A stretch of 64,000 nucleotides of DNA, taken from assembly GCA_002900995.3 (NCBI GenBank), contig CM035304.1, positions 6,154,134 through 6,218,133 on the forward strand. The letters run 5' to 3'. Origin of the DNA: Ganoderma boninense (Eukaryota; Basidiomycota; Agaricomycetes; Polyporales; Polyporaceae). The notes below the pieces were generated by a model, which worked only from the letters and a program-made list of their open reading frames with translations, did not search any database and was not told the origin of the DNA. The number at the start of each line of letters is the position of its first letter. Within the stretch, counting starts at the first letter, position 1. The position numbers and the translations under genes were made by a program. This document shows positions 1 through 10,688 of the stretch, piece by piece.

Positions 1-184
1 AGCACAGTGATTTGTAAGCCAGCTGGATTTTCTCGGAGCGTTCCCGACGAACCTTTCCTCGGCCGCTGGTCGTCTACTGTCCCTCTACTCCACGCCAGCA
101 TTAAGCTTGTAGCTATGCTCTCTACGCCGCCGTACGCAATTTATTTGGGCTCTTAATCTGTTTCTTTCGAGAACGCCGCAGACC

Positions 185-1240
185 ATGTCTGCTCTGACAA
201 ACATCGAGCTTCCTCTGTCCGGCCCAGTGCACATCCGAAGGGCACGGGGCACCTGGGATGTTCGTATTCATAGGACCGTAAGCCTTTCACTCTCTTTGTC
301 GCATGTCGTGTGTCTTGTGTGGTGGGTCCTGTTGGAGCGACGTGGTCAGCGAGCATTAACAGTCACTGACCCTATTGACAGGCTGGTCGGAACTCAGTTT
401 ACTAGCACTGGGACACTATCGATGGCCTCAAGGACCAGATCGCAGATAGAACAGGAATGTCGCCGGCTCGCCAGCGCCCCTTTTTCGGGGGGCGGAAGCT
501 CGAGGAGGGCCGCACGCGGTACGACTACGGCATACAGAAGGAGAACACCCTTCACCTCGTGGCCCGCCAGGTCAGCGTGAAACCTGTCATCCACCTCTCC
601 TCCCACACCCGATCCCCGACGCGACCGCCTCCGGTAGACTCATCCTGCAGCGGTCGTTATCGTACATATATCCCCTAGCTGCCCCAAGGCATGTATCCGA
701 CGGACGGCAGGGCGTCGCCTGGGGCATAACCGCCCAGTCTGACGGGACGCTCATCGAGAAGGGCTCTGGGCTCGAGCTCTCCTACCTCTTCTGGGAGGCC
801 GAGTCCAACCTACCGCTACCACCCAGCGCGCCCCTCGGTCCAGTTGCCGCTGATATCAAACGTCTTGACCCTGCATACCCGACGTTCGATCGCGACACCG
901 CGACGGCAGTCCTCCTTCCCTTCTCTGAGGTTCTGCCGTACCTCGACGACGCACTGAAGCGGCTGTCGCTGCACACGTCCGCGCGTAACGGCCTTATTAT
1001 AAACTGTATTCAGAAGCGCTCAGAGAAATCGTGCGTGGCGCTGGGCTTCCTCCTGCAGGCGATGTACGAGGAGTTGCGAGGCTCGACGTGCAGGTGTTCA
1101 CGCTGCTCTGTGGCATCTCATCGGAGGACGAAGGTGGTACGCGGCGCATGCTCGCGTCGTGGAGGTGGAGGTGGAATGGGCCGAGGCGTGGATCCGGGAG
1201 CACGGGCGAGAGCATATCGGGAGGTGCTATGATCCCCTCG
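185..1240 (+). pseudogene. Decayed ubiquitin-like domain protein, upstream tandem copy
   Basis: This copy aligns along its length with the intact gene at 1907-3128 but only by changing frame. The ubiquitin-like part (about 400-590) retains [12 protein letters not shown] and [20 protein letters not shown], matching the [14 protein letters not shown] and EDG...IRKESTLHL segments of the neighbour. An in-frame stop lies just before it (about 390-400). A one-base deletion near 600 (compare CACCTCTCCTCCCACACC here with CTACCTCTTCCCCCCACACC downstream) moves the C-terminal domain ([31 protein letters not shown]) into another frame, and further shifts occur at about 1030-1160. A 5' intron resembling that of the neighbour probably ends near 381. 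It is most likely a tandem duplicate that has lost function; no intact protein can be read. Confidence 0.75.
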
Positions 1241-1906
1241 GAACTCTGCCTAGGCCTCCAACGATCATCCTTTCTGCCATGCGATTGGATGCAGACAGAA
1301 AGCTTGCCTTTTTACTTTTTTACCTTGCCTTGTGGCAGCCGCCTGAGGTGCTGCGGTAACTTCAGCTCTTCGTGGACTGGGGGTGCGAGCTTAGCCTCCT
1401 CCAGACGCCCATACCCACCGTGCGACTGCAATGTGCAAAAGGTCTGCTTCTCCAGCCCCTGCTCCAGCTCTACTTGTCTCTCACTTTCGTACGCTAGCAC
1501 AGGTTCTCCCTCTGCTGTCTACTTGCTCCTCTCAGATGGCGCTACCCCCATTGCCACGATGGAAGGCTCGCCGCGCTCCTGGACAGGACACTCTTTCCCC
1601 TGACCATACTACAGTCGAGACTAGAATTCCTGCTGAGACAACATGCAGCATTCATGAACGGCGCACCTGCAACTCCTGGTCTACCGCTGTCGTACGAGTT
1701 CGGTGGGAGTCGCGCACGGCTGGCTTTCTGGTCGACCAGTCCGTCGAGGTGGGACTCTCACACCTATAATTGCGATCTACATTCATGTTGATTGATGCAA
1801 CTAATTTATACTGTGGTAGAGCGTCATTGAGAAAGCTTGTCGACATTTTCGACTGGGTATTGCGCAACTCGATCTAGTACTTCTCGCTGAACTAGACGGG
1901 GAGGAA

Positions 1907-3128
1907 ATGGAGATTTCCAACGACATCCTCGGGCTCGTTCCAAAGAGCACTGCACTCACGCTCTCCCACATAAAAGGAGATTCAGAGCATGTGCCTCGCA
2001 CCCCCTGTGGGGCTTCGAAGTGCGCTGGCTCGGCCGACCCCCTTCCTACATACAGGCATTCATGGGGCTCGCGGTTCCCCACGATGCCCCCAGACCACAT
2101 TCAGATGTTCGTAAAGATGTCAGTCTTGTCCTCTTTCTATTCAAGCCTCTTGGTATATATGATAATTTGGATGGACGCTGAGGGTGTACCCCAACGTCGA
2201 CAGGTTAGATGGTAAAACAATCTCGGTCATGTGCAAGTCCTCCGACACCATCCCCGACATCAAAGCCAAGGTCCAGGAACGATCAGGGATCCCCCAGCAT
2301 CTGCAGCGTTTCGTCTTCGAAGGGAAAGTTCTCGAGGACGGCCATACTACGCTATTTAACTACGGCATTCGGAAGGAGAGCACCCTCCATCTCGTGTGCA
2401 CGCTTCGCGGCGGGAAGCCTGTCATCTACCTCTTCCCCCCACACCCGATCCCAGACGCGACAGTCTCTGTTAGCCTCGTGGCACAGTGGTCGTTCTCGCA
2501 CCTGTATCCACTCGCAGCCCCGAAGCTGGTGGAGGGTGGACGGCAGCGCGTCGCCTGGTCGGTCTCCGCCCACCCTGACGGCATGCTCGTCGAGAAGGGC
2601 ACGGGGATCGAGCTCTCGTACCTCTTCTGGGAGGCCGAGTCCAACTTCTCCCTTCCTCCCAGCCCGCCTCTCAACTCCGTCGACGCTCGCACGGAGCATT
2701 TTGATCCCGCGTATCCGGTCCTCGAATGCGACCATCTTACGGCGGTGCTCCTCCCCTTCCCTGAGCTTCTGCCCTACCTCGACTCCGCACTGAAGGCACT
2801 ATCGCTCCACACGTCTGCGCGGAATGACTTCATCACATACTGGCTGCCAAAACTCTCGAATAAGCCCTTCGTAGCGCTCCGCTTCCTCCCTCAGCCCGTG
2901 TACGAGCGCGCGGCGAATCTCGACGTGCAGCCTGCGCCAGACGTGGTGACGCGCGTGTTCATGCTCTTCCGTGGAATCTCGGCTGAAGATGGCGAGGGGC
3001 TGAGCTGGTCTGTGGCGCGTGCTCGTGTCGGGGAGGTGGACTGGGTAAGCGTTGTAGGCGTGCGGAGGGAGGCGTGGGATGCGAGCTTGTTCAGGGTATT
3101 GGAGTGGGGTGCGATGGAGGTCGTGTAG
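1907..3128 (+). CDS. Ubiquitin-like domain protein with basidiomycete C-terminal domain
   Basis: Two exons: 1907-2118 and 2204-3128, joined over an 85-nt GTCAGT...CAG intron that restores [13 protein letters not shown], equivalent to the first strand of ubiquitin. The ubiquitin fold follows through [23 protein letters not shown], and the C-terminal LRGG, which here is followed directly by more protein, so processing at the GG is possible but not shown. The remaining ~240 residues ([53 protein letters not shown]) match a domain I recognise from many agaricomycete ubiquitin-domain proteins; its biochemical role is unknown to me. About 70 residues precede the ubiquitin fold and the true start may lie further 5' in another exon. 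The neighbour upstream is a broken duplicate. Confidence 0.75.
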
Positions 3129-3800
3129 GTACTGCGAATGGATGCATCCGTACGACCAGCAGCTTGCGTTCTGAAGCTGAGAACGGCAGCGCAGACTGGC
3201 AGTTTACTGTCAATGGTACAGGGGACGGCACAGGCCTGGTCGCGAAATGGCATTGTCGACTCGGAATCAGGTCAATTGCAATTGTAACCTCGTTTGGTGA
3301 AGCAGGAGGCTTGGAGACGCACTGCCGGGTTCGTAGAATATACTAAGAGGTATTGCTGCGAATCAGGTAGTCATTGACGTGGAGCGAGGGAGGCGGCGTA
3401 CCAGGGATGCAGTTGGCCTTGACATGAGAACTTTACTGCTGACATGGACTGCAATGGCGTTGGTCCAGTGTTATGAGAATATTAAGAGATATCAATAGAT
3501 CGGGGAGGAATTGGAGATGTACGGTGGTTCTCCGAAGGGCACGACTATAGAAACAAGGAACGACTAATGATACAACGTTGAATAATGACCGAAGTAAGAT
3601 AAGATAATCCATGCAATGTCACAGAGAGCGCAAATGAACGAAGTAGTTGAGAGCTCGGGAAGAGTCCACGGAAACTCAAGACCCAGCCACAGGCTGAGGT
3701 GGCGCACAGCCGCCGCTGCCGCCTCCATCAACAGAAACTTGAAGCATCCCCCCATCCAAGTTCGCCCGTATCCATCGAATGTACAACATCTGGGCCACAA
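3129..3800. other. Intergenic, no gene seen
   Basis: Short unrelated reading frames only. It lies between convergent 3' ends of the ubiquitin-like gene (plus) and the membrane protein gene (minus), and probably holds both 3' untranslated regions. Confidence 0.5.
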
Positions 3801-4919
3801 TCACCGACCACGACCATAGAGTGGTAGCAGCACAGTCGTCCTCGCCGCGTTGACAGACGATGTCTTCGGAGGCGCCACGCCATTGACCTCCAAGCTCATC
3901 TTCATCATCTTCATCTTCGTGTTGACGTCCGCTCCTGCGCCTCTGCTTCCGTTGCCCTCGATCATGCTGGGAAGCCCCCTCCGATCTGACCTCGCGAAGC
4001 TGCCCATGACAGATGGCATTCGACTGCTCGACAGGACATTCCCAGGATCATCGTAAATGACCGAGCGTGACGGTGCGGGTGGGGGCGGCGACAGGCTGGA
4101 TGCACTGTACTTGGACTTGGACTCGGACTCGAGCGTGTAGGAGGACAGCGCGAGGAGAGATGGGCTGAGGTCGATCGTAGGGAGCTGCGGTATGGAGATC
4201 CTGAGTCCAGACTTGGGGTTGACGTCTCCTGCGTGCCCGGGTGAGGGGTAAATAGGAAGATGGGGGAGAAGAGGGATGTGAGAGGCGGCGAGGGACGTAC
4301 TGTTGTGGCCGGAGTCCTGGGAATAGTGCGATTCCGAGGATCTGCGCATCCCCGCGTCTGTGGGCAGAAGTGGCGTTTCACGGTCGGGCGAGATCAGGAT
4401 CACTGTGTCCCGGATGCTCGATAGCGGAGGATTCAGAGGCTTCGATTTGTGGAAGGGGTCTGTCGCGACGTGTGGGAGACTGATGAACGGTTGGGATAGA
4501 AGCAGGAGAGAGCGTAATGGACGTACCGGTCATTCGACGTGCAAGCTTTGTTGATGTGGAGCGACCATTGCGACGTAGGACGCACAGGAGGACGAGCATG
4601 GTGAAGACACTCGCGGTCGACGCTGCTGCGAGCGTGATGCCTACAATGGTGCCGGTACTTGTGCAATGGCAGGGAGGAAGGTCAGCTGTGGTTGTGGATG
4701 CTGCGGGGGCGGTCTGAGAAGCCTCTACGCTTGACATCTGATCGACGAAGTTGGGCATGAGTGTGCTTTCGTAGATAGATATTTTACTCACCTGCAGAGA
4801 CGTTGAAGGGACAGATGAACTAGACGTAGGAAAGGAGGATACAGTCTTCAGTGGAGAAGGAGAGGAAAGAGGAAGAGATGAAGGAGTAATGGTAGAGGCG
4901 GAAAGGGTAGTCGTCTGAA
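3801..4919 (-). CDS. Single-pass membrane protein with Ser/Thr-rich ectodomain (5' end unresolved)
   Basis: Read on the minus strand, a Ser/Thr/Pro-rich exon (4919-4792: STITPSSLPLSSPSPL, SSSSVPSTS) is joined by a 54-nt intron (4791-4738, GTGAGT...CAG) to an exon holding a Cys-His-Cys motif (PPCHCTSTG) and one hydrophobic helix (GITLAAASTASVFTMLVLLC) followed by the basic stop-transfer RRNGR. A second intron (4526-4460, GTACGT...ACAG) leads in frame to a long Ser/Pro-rich cytosolic tail (DPFHKSKPLNPPLSS, DTVILISPDRETPLLP) that ends TTVLLPLYGRGR. A further 72-nt in-frame intron near 4230-4305 is possible. The plan resembles the PY-family genes to the right but lacks the PPPY end. The signal peptide and first exon(s), expected between 4920 and 5590, could not be fixed. 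Function unknown; likely plasma membrane. Confidence 0.6.
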
Positions 4920-5579
4920 ATATGGATTTTGTAGTCCCTGCATGCGTATGCCAAAAGCGACGTGAAGTTCGGTTATATGAGTACGAATGGTATCAGTCAC
5001 CATCTCGGAGGCGGGGATCCGGAGAATGTAACTCTGATGCAGCCCTCCAAGGAATTGCTGGGGCTTTGCGGCATGTGTCGGAAAGCGCTAGACCAACCAG
5101 CAATAGGAATGATGTACTCCTTCCCGGTCTGTGGTCGAACGCATAAATTTCTTCCAGAATTGAAGGGTACTGCTCAACAAACACTGAGAATTACCAGCCA
5201 ATGTGCGGTGAGCATCATCGCTGGGACAGGGATGTAGCTACTGGCCGCCATCTCCGAACTTGAGCAGAACATCACCATCAAATTGCAACAAACAGATGCG
5301 CCATATTCTGAGGAAGGGAAAACTTGCCACAATTGACAAGGAATGCTTCCTGATATGCAGAGCTGCGGCGGAGCGAAGATTCCGTCTCAAGTTGCATTCA
5401 ACTGCCCGAGTCTTGCGGCCACTGCGGGTAGAGTTGCTAGTGCTACCGATTGCTGCGGAAATGACGGTTGGAGCATGATCAGGAGCCCAGAGCCCACGGT
5501 TGGAGATGAGGACAACGCAGATGAAACATGATCAAGGCCACTTAAGATGTCGGGATCGGTAGGTAGATATGTGGTTGAG

Positions 5580-5592
5580 GAGAACATGAACG

Positions 5593-5594
<2 letters not shown>
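5580..5594 (+). repeat. Target-site duplication, left copy (15 bp)
   Basis: GAGAACATGAACGTC here is repeated exactly at 7692-7706. The two copies bound the poly(A)-tailed element; the tail starts at the base next to this copy. Confidence 0.9.
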
Positions 5595-5629
<35 letters not shown>

Positions 5630-7691
5630 CTCGTGTATTGGCAGTATCTACATATACAGGTTTGCTTCTCTTCTGTAACGTTGACAGCGCACACGCTATC
5701 CCGCGTTTGTTTGACCATGGCGGGTCCGCGGCCTGAGACCAGTGGCGGATACTAGGGAATCGGAAGTAGGTTACCAACCTACAACCGGGCGGCAAGTGAA
5801 ACGTAATCACGACAAATGCTGTCAAAGCGATCTGCCGGAAGAGTAATAGCCTTCTCGAGTACGAGAAGGGTAGAGTACGTAATCAACAAGGACATGAAGA
5901 TATCACCAATCCACTGAGGGGCGGTGGTCCTTGAAGACGAGGAGTAGTGTGCCGAAACCGTTTTTTGAGACGGCGGCGGTTTGTCAGGATCGAGGGCGAC
6001 TAGCCACTCCGGTAGGTAGCAGCCAATCGTCCGGTTGGGGGGTGGATGAAGAGGAGTCTCAGACGAAGGGGTGAGTCTCCGTCTGAGGGGTACGGCCCGA
6101 TCTCTTGGGCCCACCGCGTGGGTTTTTGGTATAAGTTTCCAGACGAGAACCTCGCCGCATGGAAACTGGATTGGTACGATTTTGTGGTCGTAGGTAGACA
6201 AGTCTTTGTCTACCCACTTTGATTCGAGTATTATTTCCGTCAGCCAGCGTGGAGGGAACAAGTCCCGCTCGGCGCTAGGCCAGAGACTCCACAGCTGGAT
6301 GTCGTTGTCGGTGGTGTTGTTTGTTATGCCGTAGTGTTCAATGAACAGACGTACGGCTGAGAGGTTATCCTCCGCGATTTGGAGGAGGTGTTGGTCTCCG
6401 GAGTATCCATACTGATACCAGAATGGCTCCCAGAACGATCGGTTGTCATCAATCCGCTGCAGAGCTGGATTGTAACGAGTGGATAGTAGGCTCCCTGCAC
6501 AAAGGGCCTGTTGGCCAATGGCGACGATGGTCACCGGTGCAGGGTCAGGGGTTTCGATGAGATTGGAGAATTCCGTTTGGAATTTTCCAAAGTGTTGGAT
6601 GATTTTCAGAGCTGTCCAAAAGGGAAACAGGACATTGACTCTGACAGCGGTTTGTATATTATATACTCCAAGGAGGACGGGGACCTCAGCAAGGAGTGAA
6701 GGTGGGGTGTGGAAAACATCTGCAATGCAGACATAGTGTGTAGTGTGTTTTAGTATCTCATCGGCTTGGTCGATGAGCTGATGGACGCTGAGGCCAGAGC
6801 ATGCTATTTCCCCAAAAGCGGGAGCAGCTCGGTAGGAGGCCTCGTCTGGTGCAGTAAGGCGTACATACGCCAGGTGGGTGATGAGGCGCTGCAAACGTGG
6901 GACGTATGGCAGCGTATTTTCGGGTAAGAAATATATAAAATCATCAGGGGTGTTAAGCCCGACGATCTGTGGTGTACAGGAGTAAGGGGTCCCATAGCAG
7001 GGACCTGCGAGAGAGTTACCGGGTACTCGGGGGAGAACTGATCCGGCCCGAGTAAAGAGGAGATGGGGGGGTATGCGTCCGAGTGGAGTGAGATTCACAC
7101 GTCGGGCGGCTTCCTTGATCATGCGGTCTTGCGCTGATAAGCGCGGTGGATTAGGGATCGATGGGGTCCCGCGCGCTGGGGATGCGTCGGCGGGACAGGG
7201 ATGAGTGGAGGAAGACGGGTGTCGCGATGGCTCAGCAACACCCATGGATGGTTTGGGGGGAGGTGAGGAGGCAGCGGGTGGCTTCCTCGAGAATGGTGGG
7301 GGAGGAGGAGGGACAGTGTCTGTCTCCTCATCGGAGTCGACGTCAGTCCAGTCGAACTCATCGTCGGATGTCCCAAAGGACGAGAGTGTCCCGCGCACTG
7401 AGGCCGTGTCGGCGGGACGAGTGGGTTTAGAGGAAGACAGGCGTTGCGTAGAGGCAACGTCTGTGGGTGGGTGGGAGATGTACCTGGAGGGCGCGCTGCG
7501 CTTGGTGATCGCATCGCTTGGCCCTCCAGATCCCGCCTGGATGGCACTTGGATGCATGTTGGTCTCTCCTAGACCGAGGAAAGGGAATGGGGATTGGTTC
7601 TGGGTAGCCCTCGGTACAACAGATGGTATTGATTGCAGTGCAAAAAGAAAGGCGCCCACTTGCGTGGTGGTGGTAGGAGAGAAAGGAGGGT
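5595..7691 (-). mobile_element. Poly(A)-tailed retroposed element with one ORF
   Basis: The segment lies exactly between two copies of a 15-bp direct repeat (5580-5594 and 7692-7706). Its left end is a run of 30 T (5595-5624), which is a 30-nt poly(A) tail on the minus strand. Reading from 7691 leftwards: ~134-nt 5' leader, an uninterrupted 592-codon ORF, ~154-nt 3' leader, poly(A). No introns, no reverse transcriptase, no terminal repeats. These are the hallmarks of LINE-type target-primed reverse transcription of a mature mRNA. It is either a recent processed retrogene of a host gene or a non-autonomous retroposon. The perfect duplication and open frame argue for a young insertion. It landed just 5' of the minus-strand membrane protein gene. 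Confidence 0.85.
5779..7557 (-). CDS. Uncharacterised 592-residue protein carried by the retroposed element
   Basis: The first ATG inside the element (7557-7555, MHPSAIQAGSG) opens 592 codons to the stop at 5779. Upstream codons in the same frame belong partly to host DNA beyond the insertion site, so a start further right is not credible. Residues 1-190 are low-complexity and Pro/Ser-rich with an acidic block (DDEFDWTDVDSDEETD) followed by a polyproline run; residues ~190-540 are ordinary globular sequence (TPDDFIYFLPENTLPYVPRL, FWEPFWYQYGYSGDQHLLQI); the last ~60 residues include a hydrophobic segment (DIFMSLLITYSTLLVL). I recognise no catalytic motif, zinc knuckle or reverse transcriptase. 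It could be a retrocopied host gene product or a gag-like/ORF1-like protein. Expression would need a fresh promoter. Confidence 0.7.
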   Translation of the reverse strand: MHPSAIQAGSGGPSDAITKRSAPSRYISHPPTDVASTQRLSSSKPTRPADTASVRGTLSSFGTSDDEFDWTDVDSDEETDTVPPPPPPFSRKPPAASSPPPKPSMGVAEPSRHPSSSTHPCPADASPARGTPSIPNPPRLSAQDRMIKEAARRVNLTPLGRIPPHLLFTRAGSVLPRVPGNSLAGPCYGTPYSCTPQIVGLNTPDDFIYFLPENTLPYVPRLQRLITHLAYVRLTAPDEASYRAAPAFGEIACSGLSVHQLIDQADEILKHTTHYVCIADVFHTPPSLLAEVPVLLGVYNIQTAVRVNVLFPFWTALKIIQHFGKFQTEFSNLIETPDPAPVTIVAIGQQALCAGSLLSTRYNPALQRIDDNRSFWEPFWYQYGYSGDQHLLQIAEDNLSAVRLFIEHYGITNNTTDNDIQLWSLWPSAERDLFPPRWLTEIILESKWVDKDLSTYDHKIVPIQFPCGEVLVWKLIPKTHAVGPRDRAVPLRRRLTPSSETPLHPPPNRTIGCYLPEWLVALDPDKPPPSQKTVSAHYSSSSRTTAPQWIGDIFMSLLITYSTLLVLEKAITLPADRFDSICRDYVSLAARL

Positions 7692-7706
7692 GAGAACATG
7701 AACGTC
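7692..7706 (+). repeat. Target-site duplication, right copy (15 bp)
   Basis: Identical to 5580-5594; marks the 5' end of the minus-strand element. Confidence 0.9.
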
Positions 7707-7785
7707 GAAAAGAAGCTCGTAAAGCCTGGTATTCGGCTGGCATTGGGCGCTGCAACGTGGCATACTTAGTAAGCCGTTCAAACAA

Positions 7786-8810
7786 ACTTGGCGCTTGGTA
7801 CTCACTATGCTCTCGACCAGGGTCCTCCTGGACGGTCTGCCAAACAAATGACTACCCCGTTGCCTTCCAACCATGATCGTCTGTGTGTCTCAGGATAACA
7901 GATGATTTTCAAGTGATGTCTAGATCTGTGAGAACCAAGGATGAAGACTGAGCTGACACCGATTCTTTGGTAAGTCGTGTCGGTGTTCGAGGTATACACT
8001 TCACACTGAGCTGACTCAGATGCTTCGGCGTTGCGCAATACTAGCTCGATTGTTACAGTGACATAGTCCATAAGAAGTGTCTTGGGATTGACATCCGAAG
8101 ATCTGCGTCGTAAGTGCGATAGCAGCATGTCCTTTCAGCCGCTGTTCACGAGTGTCCGCACGTGCGAATTCCTTGGCCTTCGGGTCAGGCGTGCCTCTGA
8201 CTGATACTGATATCCATCATGTTAGACAGAATCGATTTCATGCGCCATTACGCGTGCAGTCACCGGCACGCAGAAGGTTCGAAAGGTCGATGTTATGCTT
8301 TAGCGGACCACCATACCCCACTTTGTCGAGTCCCACCGTAGTTTCAGCTATACGGAGTGTTCCTCCGAGTCCAGTTTCCATCTCAGTATGTCCTCCATCT
8401 ATTTTCTCAGTAGGTATCACGCCTCCAAATCTTATTATCAATTCACAGGCACAGGACCGCTAACCCGTCCGCGGCTTGCCTATTGAATATCGGAACCATG
8501 CGCAACGACGGAATACTCGTCTCGCCTGGAAGAGAAGGCCCTAGCTTTGAAGATTCGTAGTCACTTCATCATTGACAGATATTTCGTTTATTCTATTCTG
8601 CATTACGTCGCTGCCTAATATTAGTATCGGAACAGCTCTTGGGTGAAACTTGTGGTCTGGAACATCTCCCGTAGCTATGATATTGACAGGGGACAGATAG
8701 ATAAGACGCAACTGAGGCAGTTCTATTTTCTACAAATAGACGTTTTCGCTGCTCTTTACTTGTCTTAAGTTTCCTCCATTGCTCCTCCCTCGACTTCCAG
8801 AGCGACGGCC
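7786..8810. other. Intergenic, no gene seen
   Basis: No coding region can be supported. It contains the original upstream flank of the retroposon target and the probable promoter of PY-1; the 60 bases before the PY-1 ATG are pyrimidine-rich. Confidence 0.4.
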
Positions 8811-10338
8811 ATGCTCCCTTCAAAGCTCAACTTCATTACCCTATTAGCCCTTCCTCGATGCGTTCAATCCCTCACCCTCCAGTTGCCCATTGCGTGGACT
8901 GCCGGATATACAGTTACCGTCTACTGGTCTGGCGATGGAAGGGACCCCCGATTCACTCTGCAGTTGGCTAGCGAGGACAGGCAGGACTTCTTCAACATTT
9001 TGAGCGATGTCAACCCCATCGTGGGCTTTGCATCTCTCGTGCTCCCGACAATTCCAACCGGCGCCTACACTCTCCGTGCAGTTAATATTATGAATGATAG
9101 CGACATCTACGATGAGACATCAACCTTTCTTATCGAGGACTATCTGGCCGATTTGTCAACTTCCTACAGTTCGTCAGTAGCAACCCCGTCTGACACCGTG
9201 GACCCCTCCATTTCTGAACCCTCGACTACTCATGCTCAAAACTCAACCTCGGGAACATCTTCCAACTCATCTCGTGCGACTCCGACTCCTGCGACTCCGA
9301 CTCCCACTGCGACTCCGACGCCCACTGCGACTCCAACTCCAACTGCGACTCCAACTCCTACTGTGAATCTAAGTCGACATTCGGCCCAGGCTCTTACTGC
9401 GACTCGCACTGCGACTCCCAGTGATTCCGAGACCTCGCCGAGCGAGTCCTTTGGTCCTACTCACAGCTCCATCCCCGGCTCAACACAGACTTCGGCTCCA
9501 TACCAACCCTCCAATCTCGGCACACGCACTATCGCCGCCATTGCAGTCGGCAGCGGAGCTGGTGTATTTCTGGCCATCGCTTGCTTCATGTTTATCAAAC
9601 GACGTGCCCGAAGTACAACAGCTACATGCGCATCCTTGGAGCCCTTCGAAGGTTCATCCTGCTTACTACTCATATTTGGGAATTTTGAATGCTTACCTTT
9701 GGAAACGCGGACCGCGCCTCGTGCATGCACCTCCATATAGAATGCGCTGGATCACGACCTGCCGTGCGGACGTCGCTCCCTGTCCTCACATTCGACGGAG
9801 ATCAGAGCTGCAGCGCAATAGATGACGACTCCGATGTCAAAACCCAGTCAAATAGTACGTGGATCATAGCTACGTACCTTGCACTGCTGTACGCATCTGT
9901 TCTTTCAACAGGCTCGTTGGTCGCCGAGGCATCCTCCACTAACCCACCAACGGGGTTGGAGGACCAGCTCCCCATCTATGGAGAGACCGCATCCCGAGAT
10001 GCCGCGGTAGACAAGGTGTTGCAGAAAATACGTCAGTTCAGGCACGGTATCCGCCGTGCAGACGCCAGAAAGCCGGGCGGAAGGAATCTTGATGAAGACG
10101 TCGCACAGGCGACTCAGGGACCCACATCCCCCAGTTATGGGATCGACGGTCCTCATTACGAGATAGATGGAGGGGCTAGATTAGCGGGTGGGAGACTAGG
10201 ACATATAGCGATAGATGATGGCATCTCGGAGGGTTCGACGCTACCTCCGCCGTACGCATCACACTTCGGAGAGACATGGTACGTGTCGCACTGGATCCCT
10301 TGCTGTCTTATGACTGTCTCATGCTCGATCCTCCTAGA
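8811..10338 (+). CDS. PY-1: Kre9/Knh1-like ectodomain, one membrane helix, C-terminal PPPY motif
   Basis: Exon 1 (8811-9651) gives a signal peptide (MLPSKLNFITLLALPRCVQS), a ~110-residue beta domain like the fungal Kre9/Knh1 N-terminal family (LQLPIAWTAGYTVTVYWSG ... TGAYTLRAVNI), a Ser/Thr stalk with a TPTPTA repeat, and one helix (TIAAIAVGSGAGVFLAIACF) before basic KRRAR. Phase-1 introns 9652-9740 and 9855-9911 follow. Exon 3 carries the family box EIDGGARLAGGRLG and SEGSTLPPPYASHFGET. Family members stop just after this motif; here a GTACGT donor at 10279 splices to 10338 and makes a TGA split by the intron. If that intron were retained, the frame would run to 10519. PPPY predicts binding to WW domains such as those of Rsp5-type ubiquitin ligases. 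Plasma-membrane or wall-sensor role is inference. Confidence 0.75.
9276..9362 (+). repeat. 18-bp coding minisatellite in the PY-1 stalk
   Basis: One 15-bp unit and four 18-bp units of the pattern GCGACTCCNACNCCNACT (9276, 9291, 9309, 9327, 9345) encode ATPTPT repeats. More degenerate copies follow near 9396-9420. Confidence 0.85.
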
Positions 10339-10688
10339 CGTCGTGAAGTGGCAGGAAGACAGGTTTTTATTGGGATCTGGAAAAGGCGATGCGTCCGCGG
10401 TGACGCGGCTGGGACAGTTGAGCATGAATAGGAACAGACATCGGATTATCGCTACGGACAATCTAGAACAGACGTACTTCAACAGAAAATCGCAGGAAGA
10501 TGAGCGCACAGCACTGTGAACGATCTGTTCGCCCTCTTCTGCTAACCTATCCCTGCAGTCCTCGAGAGCATGGGAATCCTCCACTCTGCCCATTCAGTCG
10601 CGCACATTGTCAGGCGTGACTGGCCAATCAGATCCATCTGACCACTACGGCCAATTTATATACACTCTTGCCCATCTGCAATCACGCG

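Noticed and set aside
7558..7785. N-terminal extension of the retroposed ORF (start at 7785)
   Set aside because: The first residues come from host DNA to the right of the target-site duplication; the ORF belonging to the element starts at 7557.
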